Of a stretch of DNA of 15,070 bases, positions 7,638-13,903 are shown piece after piece. Under the pieces are notes generated by a model, which saw nothing but the letters and a program-made list of their open reading frames with translations, did not search any database and was not told where the DNA came from. Source of the stretch: Bacteroidales bacterium UBA5537 (lineage in GTDB: Bacteria; Bacteroidota; Bacteroidia; Bacteroidales; Lentimicrobiaceae); NCBI GenBank assembly GCA_002426025.1, contig DINP01000026.1, forward strand, positions 10,289 to 25,358. Direction: 5' to 3'. Every line of letters starts with the position of its first letter. The stretch's first letter is position 1. A program made the position numbers and the translations under genes.

Positions 7638-8648
7638 ATGAAGAAGCTCTTTTTAAATATTCTCTATTTTGGTATTCCAATCATTCTTTTTGCTTTTATA
7701 GCTGACGCGTTTCTGACAAGTCAATTGAAAAAATCGCGGAAAGATGAATTTGGGATATGGAATGATATCTACAACGGCAAGGTAAATTCTGATATTGTGG
7801 TGTATGGCTCTTCGCGTGCCATGGTCCATATGGACCCGCGTATTATAAGCGATAGTATGCATGAAAGCTGCTATAACCTTGGAATTAACGGTCATAATTT
7901 CTGGCTCTCTTACCTCAGACATAAGGAATTATTGAAATACAACAAAAAGCCAAAGCTGATCATACATTCGGTTGACATTTTTACACTTACCAAACGCCCC
8001 GATCTTTTTAATCTTGATCAGTTTCTGCCTTATATGTTAAACAATCAGGATGTTATGGATGCCACCATTTCCTACAAAGGGTATAATTATTTTGATTATC
8101 ATTTGCCATTGTTGCGTTATGTGGGCAAGTATAAAACCATTGGCAGTATTTTTAAATCAATGCTCAGGCCTTCGGCCAGCGATTCGGGAAGGTACCGGGG
8201 CTATTCGCCTCAAAATCATGCCTGGAATGATGACCTCGTGAAGGCAAAGCGCCGTTTTGCTGACTTCAGGGTTGATCTTGACTCTGCTTCGATCAACCTG
8301 TTTGATCAATACATCAGAGAATGTATTTCAAGTGGAATAGAACTTGTTTTTGTTTATACACCCGAATATATTGAAGGTCAGGAGTTTGTTAAAAACCGGG
8401 ATGAAATACTGGGGACCTTCAGGCAGTTTGCCGATAAATACAATTTGTTGTTTCTCGATTATTCTGACGATACCCTCTCTTTCCAGAAAAAGTATTTTTA
8501 TAATGCGTCACACCTGAATAAGGATGGTGCTGAATTGTTTACAGTCAAATTGGTGAACGACCTCAAAAGGAACAGCTATGAAGCTGATTCAGGCAATTCG
8601 GGTAATTCTGGAAATGCAACCAGAAAAAGTTCCAAATCTGTAAATTAA
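7638..8648 (+). CDS. Membrane-anchored SGNH-hydrolase-like protein, MBOAT partner
   Basis: A 336-residue protein with one N-terminal hydrophobic segment (about 4-27), which should anchor it in the inner membrane with the rest in the periplasm. SGNH landmarks follow. VVYGSSRAM at 54-62 supplies the nucleophile-type Ser in a GSSR block, as in AlgJ/DUF1574-like proteins. LGINGHNFW at 81-89 fits the Gly-Asn block, and FYNASHLNKDGAELF at 287-301 supplies the catalytic His292. Three residues before that His, where SGNH proteins usually have Asp, there is Asn289. The C-terminus is a low-complexity tail of Gly, Asn and Ser repeats (about 318-327) ending in a basic Ser-rich stretch. The start is 2 bp after the MBOAT stop, so the two are co-transcribed. 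The probable role is transferring acyl groups from the MBOAT protein to the glycan. Activity depends on whether Asn289 is tolerated. Confidence 0.82.
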   Translation: MKKLFLNILYFGIPIILFAFIADAFLTSQLKKSRKDEFGIWNDIYNGKVNSDIVVYGSSRAMVHMDPRIISDSMHESCYNLGINGHNFWLSYLRHKELLKYNKKPKLIIHSVDIFTLTKRPDLFNLDQFLPYMLNNQDVMDATISYKGYNYFDYHLPLLRYVGKYKTIGSIFKSMLRPSASDSGRYRGYSPQNHAWNDDLVKAKRRFADFRVDLDSASINLFDQYIRECISSGIELVFVYTPEYIEGQEFVKNRDEILGTFRQFADKYNLLFLDYSDDTLSFQKKYFYNASHLNKDGAELFTVKLVNDLKRNSYEADSGNSGNSGNATRKSSKSVN

Positions 8649-8671
8649 GTTGATGAATCTGTGATCTGGTT

Positions 8672-9718
8672 TTATTCTGCCAGCCGGTACTTAAGGAAAA
8701 AGTGACTGTATTTTTCTGCTAAATGCGGATACCTGAATTTCCATTGATCCACTAATCTGTTATAAATATCCGGATTGATAATCTTTTTGCCAATCATTAC
8801 ATCCTTAAAGTTATTGCTGAATTTCTTTTTAAACCGGAACAGACTGTCATTTTCATCGTTCGATAGTCCTCCTCCTATGCAAAGCATATCGAGTTTGAGT
8901 TCAGCTGATAGCAGGGCAGCATGATAATACATATAGTCGTTTCCTTTAAGGTGCCTGAATTCATAATCGGCTCCGGCAAGGTGCAGGTTTCCTTTGTTCC
9001 CATAAAAGAAGAAAAGTCCGCTGTTGATTATTTGATCATGATAAAAAATATGGATCAATCGCGTGTTTTCAGCTAATAGTAATTTGATATTATTAAAATA
9101 ATCGTCAGGAAAAAAATAATAACTTTCCATTTCAAGTCTTACCGCATTCAAGTTGTAAAGCCTGATAAACTCGCCATAGAATTCAAAAGAGTCGTCAACC
9201 TGAGCTGTAATTTCATGCGTTCTGTTAAGTTTTGATACATTCTGTCTCGCTTTTGCTTCAACAAGCTTATATCCGGGCGCTGGTTCGATATAAATATTGG
9301 TTCTTACCTTGATAAATTCAGCATCTCTTCTGCAATCGTTCAGCAGCGGGTTTTCCCTGATAAATTCAGCAACTACATTATTGTCAGAAAGCCAAACATT
9401 GACCTGATTATTAAACTTTTCGATTAATTGCTGTGGAACAATTCCCTGATTGGTAATTATACCTCCATAGCCATAAGCAGTTTGAATGTCGTAGTAGGTT
9501 TTATCCAGATCATAACCCTTAATGGGCTTTAGAAAGAACGGGTAAACGAAAAGCACCCCTTCAAGTTCGGCTACAATGCATTTTGGTAATGCCTGTTCGT
9601 GCTGCCGGTAGGCATTATACCATTCAGGCAGGTAGTAAACATCTGAGTTTTCAGCCGGAATTCTGTTGAAGGCTTCTTTCCAGCCTGGGTGATCAGCATC
9701 ATAAACATCAAAGCGCAT
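8672..9718 (-). CDS. FemAB/GNAT-fold transferase, acyl or aminoacyl type
   Basis: A 348-residue protein built like FemAB-type double-GNAT proteins (Acetyltransf_6 family). The first half has a PEWYNAY block (31-37), FVYPFFLKPI (57-66) and AYGYGGII (81-88). The second half has KLNRTHEITAQV (163-174), then a GNAT-like core with INSGLFFFYGNKGNLHLAGA (231-250), and ends with LCIGGGLSNDENDSLFRFK (269-287), a typical FemAB-type closing motif. FemAB proteins pass amino acids from tRNA to peptidoglycan, but many members in polysaccharide loci are of unknown acceptor. It starts 2 bp after the aminotransferase stop, so a role in acylating or aminoacylating an amino sugar is a reasonable inference. Its stop is 23 bp from the SGNH stop on the other strand. 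No membrane segment is apparent. Confidence 0.8.
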   Translation of the reverse strand: MRFDVYDADHPGWKEAFNRIPAENSDVYYLPEWYNAYRQHEQALPKCIVAELEGVLFVYPFFLKPIKGYDLDKTYYDIQTAYGYGGIITNQGIVPQQLIEKFNNQVNVWLSDNNVVAEFIRENPLLNDCRRDAEFIKVRTNIYIEPAPGYKLVEAKARQNVSKLNRTHEITAQVDDSFEFYGEFIRLYNLNAVRLEMESYYFFPDDYFNNIKLLLAENTRLIHIFYHDQIINSGLFFFYGNKGNLHLAGADYEFRHLKGNDYMYYHAALLSAELKLDMLCIGGGLSNDENDSLFRFKKKFSNNFKDVMIGKKIINPDIYNRLVDQWKFRYPHLAEKYSHFFLKYRLAE

Positions 9719-9720
9719 AA

Positions 9721-10818
9721 TCAGACTTTATTAAAGAATGCACTTATAATTGAACAAATGTCTTTGACATCTTCATAAGTCAGATCAGGGTAGCTGGGAA
9801 GGTTCATTCCTCTCCATCCAAGATCTTCAGCAACTTTAAACTGATGATAATTGTCACTATACATGGGCATTGTGTGAACCGGGTGGAATACAGGGCGGGT
9901 TTCAACACCATTAGCTTTTAAATGATTCCTAAGCAAAACCCTGGTTTCTGCATCACTGGTCAAAATTGAATACATCCAGTAGGTGTGCACAATTTCGCCA
10001 ACCGGATGATGCAGTGTAAGCGGAAGGTCTTTAAGAAACTCATTGTACCACCTGGCCAATTCAATTTTTTTGGCAATCAGTTCATCGGCTTTTTCAAGCT
10101 GGGCAAGTCCGATGGCAGCGGCAATATTGGTCATTCTATAATTATAACCTACTACTTCGTGCCAGTATTCGCGAAATCTTGCCAGGCCTTGTCCTCTGTA
10201 AAGATAGGCCCGGTCATAAATCGTTTTGTTGTTGGTTACAACCATTCCACCCTCTCCGGTTGTGATGGTTTTATTTCCGAAAAAACTGAAAATACTAACA
10301 TCGCCAAAGGTTCCGGTATATTTTCCCTTATATTTTGAGCCAAAGCCTTCTGCGGCATCTTCAATCAGGAATAAATCATTTTCCTTAGCAATTGCCTGTA
10401 ATTTATCCATCTCGCATGGGTGTCCGTAAATATGAACAGCCATAATTGCTTTTGTTTTTGGTGTGATCTTTTTCCTGACATCTTCCGGGTCAATCTGCCA
10501 GGTGTCAGGCAATGAATCAACAAAAACAGGTTTAGCCCCGCAGTAAACAATTGCATTTGCCGAAGCAACGTAAGTAAGCGTAGGGACAATCACTTCATCT
10601 TCGGGCCCAATGCCAAGTGCTACCAATGCCAGATGAAGCGCAACCGTGGCATTGCAGGTGGATGCTGCATAGTCAACACCAATATATCTGGCAAAACTCT
10701 GTTCAAATTCTTTTACATATTTGCCTTGCCATGTAAGCCAATTGGTATCAATACAATCAATTACATATTTTTTCTCATTACCTTTCAACGATGGTTGATA
10801 AACAGGATATTTGTACAT
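9721..10818 (-). CDS. DegT/DnrJ/EryC1/StrS sugar aminotransferase, perosamine-synthase-like
   Basis: A 365-residue PLP-dependent aminotransferase of the sensory-type sugar family. It shows QPSLKGNEKKYV (8-19), the phosphate-binding STCNATVALHLAL (53-65), PTLTYVASANAI (79-90), IEDAAEGFGSKY (152-163) with the PLP-stacking and pyridine-binding Asp154, and FFGNKTITTGEGGM (179-192), in which Lys183 forms the internal aldimine. The order and spacing are those of GDP-perosamine synthase and related 4-aminotransferases, which act on 4-keto-6-deoxy nucleotide sugars with glutamate as amine donor. The protein is full length. The partner dehydratase is not in the window. It follows the two flippases after a 120-bp gap and is followed 2 bp later by the FemAB-like gene, suggesting that the amine it makes may be further modified. 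The exact sugar is not determined. Confidence 0.92.
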   Translation of the reverse strand: MYKYPVYQPSLKGNEKKYVIDCIDTNWLTWQGKYVKEFEQSFARYIGVDYAASTCNATVALHLALVALGIGPEDEVIVPTLTYVASANAIVYCGAKPVFVDSLPDTWQIDPEDVRKKITPKTKAIMAVHIYGHPCEMDKLQAIAKENDLFLIEDAAEGFGSKYKGKYTGTFGDVSIFSFFGNKTITTGEGGMVVTNNKTIYDRAYLYRGQGLARFREYWHEVVGYNYRMTNIAAAIGLAQLEKADELIAKKIELARWYNEFLKDLPLTLHHPVGEIVHTYWMYSILTSDAETRVLLRNHLKANGVETRPVFHPVHTMPMYSDNYHQFKVAEDLGWRGMNLPSYPDLTYEDVKDICSIISAFFNKV

Positions 10819-10938
10819 TCAGATAAGGTTTTATGATAAATTACTGTATTAAAACACCGGTATTTTCAATTAGTTCTGATTGTTCATCAATTATTTAATT
10901 GTGTTTTCCAATATCCGGCACAATTCTTTTTGCAGAAG
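10819..10938. other. 120-bp gap with CAATTA repeats inside the right operon
   Basis: This AT-rich gap separates the downstream flippase from the aminotransferase gene. CAATTA occurs at 10867-10872 and again 21 bp further at 10888-10893, where it forms a dyad with TAATTG at 10896-10901. I see no clear -7 box on the minus strand and no strong terminator, so the aminotransferase is probably read from the flippase transcript or from an unrecognised promoter here. Confidence 0.4.
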
Positions 10939-12333
10939 CTATTTCCCCCATAGTCCAGTCGCTTTTTCATTTACAAGTTTGTAATATTGAATTGGACCCA
11001 GAATCGCACCGGGTAGGTAAGATATACATGACCCCAATATAACCCCCGAAGCTCCCAATCCAAGGTTTTTAGCCAGAAAAATTGATAGGGGAATATTGAA
11101 AATAGCTACAGTTACTGCAGTGTAGAGTTGTAGTTTTATTTTGCCTGTTCCATTTATAAAATAGATGAAAATGCTGTACCATATATAAACCACTACAAAC
11201 AGAGCAGTAAAGAAGGAAAGAATGAATGGGACCTTAATGTTGTCGCCTACCCAAAGTGCATAGAATGGATTGGAAACGGTCAGCATTATTATGATAAGAA
11301 TAATTATTCCAATCCACAATTTAATCATGCCACGCATTACGCGCTTGATCCACTCGAAGTCTCTTTTTACAAATGCTTCAGTAAAAGCTGACCAGTACGT
11401 ATTGGTTATAATAACAAAGAGCATTGAAATCAAACCAAAATACTTATATGCAACACTATAGGATGTAACAGCTTCCGGTCCAACAACCTGCGTAATAATC
11501 AGGTTATTGGTTGACATTATAACCACTACGGTGATTTGAATTATGAAAAACTGAAATCCAAGACCGGCAAGTACCTTAAAGTATTTTAAATTTACCAGAC
11601 TGGGTAATGGCAGGAATTCTTTGTATTCCTTATTGAAGAAGTAGAAAGTTGCCAGAATCAGCACAAAAACTGGTGCTCCTCCCAATACCAAACCCAGATT
11701 TATGAGAGAGGGCTCAGTGGTTTTCATTAAAACCAGAATAATAATAAGAGCTACGATATTTGAAATTGGGTCGAATGCATTGCTTATTGCCGGCCGCTGG
11801 TCAGCAGTAATTATTATGGCGATCAACCTGAAAATAAATCTAAGAAGAAAGAAACCAATAGTTATAACAGCCAGAACACTAAGTTCGGAGCGCATGGTTT
11901 CAGGACCATTTAGAATTACAGCCCAATTCAGAAAAGGGTTTACTACAATAAAAATTACAAAGAAAGTCCCGAAAATCATGCTCAGGGCTGCATAGGTAGT
12001 ACTTACATAGATCCTGGCAAGTTTTTTCTCCCCTTGAGCCAGGGCTTCAGCAAATTTGTTTCTGAGCCCGTTTCCCAATCCAATGTCAAAATAGTTTATC
12101 CAACCAACAATTGAACCCAGAGTAATCCAAATACCATATTCGTAAGCGCCAACATAGTTAATGAGGAGTGGAACGAAAATAAATCCTATCACTATACTTA
12201 CCCCTTTAATTCCAAAGGAAGCAATGATATTTTTCTTTGCTTTTACACTCCGGATATTTCCATTGTTGAGCAATCCGAGAAGCCTCTTTTTTAGATTCAC
12301 TTTTGTGAGAAGGTTTGTTAAAGTTTTAAGCAA
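10939..12333 (-). CDS. Wzx-like polysaccharide flippase, downstream copy; non-ATG start
   Basis: A 464-residue membrane protein of the MATE/MVF (polysaccharide_synt) flippase superfamily with about twelve to fourteen hydrophobic segments. Typical points are FDIGLGNGLRNKFAEAL near 82-98, TADQRPAISNAFDP in the middle, and FINGTGKIKLQLY near the C-terminal third. Wzx-type proteins move undecaprenyl-linked repeat units to the periplasmic leaflet. It is a close paralogue of the gene just upstream. The start is uncertain: no ATG precedes the conserved region. TTG at 12331-12333 is used here. A TTG at 12271-12273 has an AGAGG nine bases before it and would give an N-terminus closer to the paralogue's, with about 20 fewer residues. 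The frame is open back to the stop of the upstream flippase. Confidence 0.88.
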   Translation of the reverse strand: MLKTLTNLLTKVNLKKRLLGLLNNGNIRSVKAKKNIIASFGIKGVSIVIGFIFVPLLINYVGAYEYGIWITLGSIVGWINYFDIGLGNGLRNKFAEALAQGEKKLARIYVSTTYAALSMIFGTFFVIFIVVNPFLNWAVILNGPETMRSELSVLAVITIGFFLLRFIFRLIAIIITADQRPAISNAFDPISNIVALIIILVLMKTTEPSLINLGLVLGGAPVFVLILATFYFFNKEYKEFLPLPSLVNLKYFKVLAGLGFQFFIIQITVVVIMSTNNLIITQVVGPEAVTSYSVAYKYFGLISMLFVIITNTYWSAFTEAFVKRDFEWIKRVMRGMIKLWIGIIILIIIMLTVSNPFYALWVGDNIKVPFILSFFTALFVVVYIWYSIFIYFINGTGKIKLQLYTAVTVAIFNIPLSIFLAKNLGLGASGVILGSCISYLPGAILGPIQYYKLVNEKATGLWGK

Positions 12334-12348
12334 GTATAATGAAATTTC

Positions 12349-13713
12349 TTATTTATTCCAGATACCCCTGGCAGTATTGTTAAGTATTTTTTTGTACTGG
12401 TAAGGTGCCAATATTGTGCCCGGTAATAAACATAAGCAAGTGGCAAAAATAACTCCCGCCGAACCCATATTCATATTTTTAGCCAGAAATATGGACAAAG
12501 GGATGTTTGCTACAGCCACAAATATAGAGCTATAAAGTTGAAATCGGATTTTACCGGTACCATTAATGAAATAAACAAATATGTTGTCCCAGGTGCTGAT
12601 AAGGATGAACAGACCCATGAAAACTGTAATAACCATTGGTATTTCAACTTTATCGCCAATCCAGAAATGATAGAAATATCCTGAAACAAGAATCATTACT
12701 AAAACCAGTAAGGCAATACCAAACCAAAGCTTAACCAATTTGGATGTTATCCGTTTTATCCAATGAATGTCATGCACGGCATAAGCTTGCGTATAAGCCG
12801 ACCAAAGTGGATTCATTATAATGGCGAAAGCCATTGCAACAGAATTAAAGTATTTAAAGGCAATATTATAGGGCGTGACTGCTTCAGGACCAAGAATCTG
12901 TGTAATAATCATATTGTCGGTTGAAAAAATTACCAAAACAGCAATTTGAATTATAAAAAACTGGAATCCAAGTCCAGTAAGGTCTTTCAACTGATCAAAC
13001 CTGAAATATTTCAAGGAAGGTCTGAACTCTTTGTATCTGTGGCTGAAAAAGTAAAGGGTAGCGATGGAAAGCACAAGAACCGGGGAAAAGGTAACGGCCA
13101 TTGCAAGGTACATAAGTGAACCTTGGGTGGTGATCGTTAGTATATATATGATGATCAGTGATATGACGTTGGAAAGAGGGTCAAATGTATTGCTGATTGC
13201 CGGCTTCTGGTCTGCAGTGATAATAATCGCTATTAACCTTAATACGAACCTCAGAATAAACAGTGTGAATACATAAATCACAAGGGTCTGAAGGTTTTCG
13301 GTTTTATCCTGGGAAATATTGAAAATAGTATTCCAGTTTAAAAAAAAACTTAAACCCACAAACAGAATCCATAAAATAGCAAAAATACCGCTTAAGCCGA
13401 AATAGGTCGTACTGACATAAATACGGGCAAGTGATTTATCCCCAACTGCAAGCGCTTCTGCAAACCGGTTTCTTAACCCATTACCCAGTCCAATGTCAAA
13501 AAAGCCAAACCAGGCAATCAAAGAGCTTAGTGTAAGCCAGATGCCATAATCTCTGGCACCAAGATAGTTTAGGGTCAACGGAACCAGTAAAAAAGTAACA
13601 ACAATACTCCCTCCCTTGATAAGAAAAGAAAGTAATATGTTTTTCTTTATGTTTTGGCTACGTAAATGCCCTTTGTTGATATACCTTTTGAGATAAATTA
13701 AAGGGCTTTGCAT
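12349..13713 (-). CDS. Wzx-like polysaccharide flippase, upstream copy
   Basis: A 454-residue polytopic membrane protein of the MATE/MVF flippase superfamily. It begins with ATG and a basic amphipathic lead (RYINKGHLRS), then the first membrane helix. Shared landmarks with the downstream copy include FDIGLGNGLRNRFAEAL, LARIYVSTTY, TADQKPAISNTFDP, GLGFQFFIIQI and YFINGTGKIRFQLY. Counting by hand, 41 of 58 residues are identical between Tyr50-Ser107 here and Tyr60-Ser117 in the other copy, so they arose by duplication. It is the first gene of the right minus-strand block. A hairpin 78 bp upstream separates it from the aldehyde dehydrogenase. The family is certain. Which lipid-linked glycan it moves, and whether both copies are active, is unknown. 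Confidence 0.92.
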   Translation of the reverse strand: MQSPLIYLKRYINKGHLRSQNIKKNILLSFLIKGGSIVVTFLLVPLTLNYLGARDYGIWLTLSSLIAWFGFFDIGLGNGLRNRFAEALAVGDKSLARIYVSTTYFGLSGIFAILWILFVGLSFFLNWNTIFNISQDKTENLQTLVIYVFTLFILRFVLRLIAIIITADQKPAISNTFDPLSNVISLIIIYILTITTQGSLMYLAMAVTFSPVLVLSIATLYFFSHRYKEFRPSLKYFRFDQLKDLTGLGFQFFIIQIAVLVIFSTDNMIITQILGPEAVTPYNIAFKYFNSVAMAFAIIMNPLWSAYTQAYAVHDIHWIKRITSKLVKLWFGIALLVLVMILVSGYFYHFWIGDKVEIPMVITVFMGLFILISTWDNIFVYFINGTGKIRFQLYSSIFVAVANIPLSIFLAKNMNMGSAGVIFATCLCLLPGTILAPYQYKKILNNTARGIWNK

Positions 13714-13791
13714 CTTGCTGAAATTGCTGATTTATTCTGTACGCAGTTTAACATTATTCAAGGATTAAAGTTCATCAGGTCATTTATACTT

Positions 13792-13834
13792 AAAAGACAA
13801 AGGTATGCTTTTAGAAAGCAAATCTTTGTCTTTT
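13792..13834 (-). terminator. 43-bp near-perfect hairpin, likely intrinsic terminator
   Basis: The outer arms AAAAGACAAAG (13792-13802) and CTTTGTCTTTT (13824-13834) are exact complements of 11 bp. Inside, after a short mismatched step, TGCTTT (13806-13811) and AAAGCA (13815-13820) pair perfectly around a TAG loop. The A-rich 5' arm and T-rich 3' end give the symmetrical A-tract/hairpin/T-tract layout of intrinsic terminators, readable from either strand. It lies 70 bp after the aldehyde dehydrogenase stop and 78 bp before the first flippase, which fits termination of the former. The arm also contains TACCTTTG on the minus strand (13798-13805), an exact -7 match, so a promoter role for the flippase operon cannot be excluded. 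Confidence 0.7.
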
Positions 13835-13903
13835 GGTATTTATCCGGATTCCGCAGAATGGTAAAGTCTGCTGAATATTTGAAGCATCCGTTTAGCCGGA
13901 TTT

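Noticed and set aside
8649..8671. A shared terminator between the convergent SGNH and FemAB-like genes
   Set aside because: The 23-bp gap and its flanks show no inverted repeat with a T-tract, only a short direct repeat (AATCTGT).
9985..10338. A 117-codon plus-strand frame inside the aminotransferase
   Set aside because: It is antisense to the conserved catalytic part of the aminotransferase and is best explained as a shadow.
13798..13805. TACCTTTG on the minus strand as a sure promoter of the flippase operon
   Set aside because: It matches the -7 consensus but sits in the arm of a strong hairpin. The nearest TTTG upstream is only 13 bases away, not about 19-21, so it was not listed as a promoter.
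13842..13902. Several ATCCGG/CCGGAT words downstream of the aldehyde dehydrogenase
   Set aside because: They form only short 5-8 bp dyads with long or irregular spacing, so no structure could be defended beside the main hairpin.
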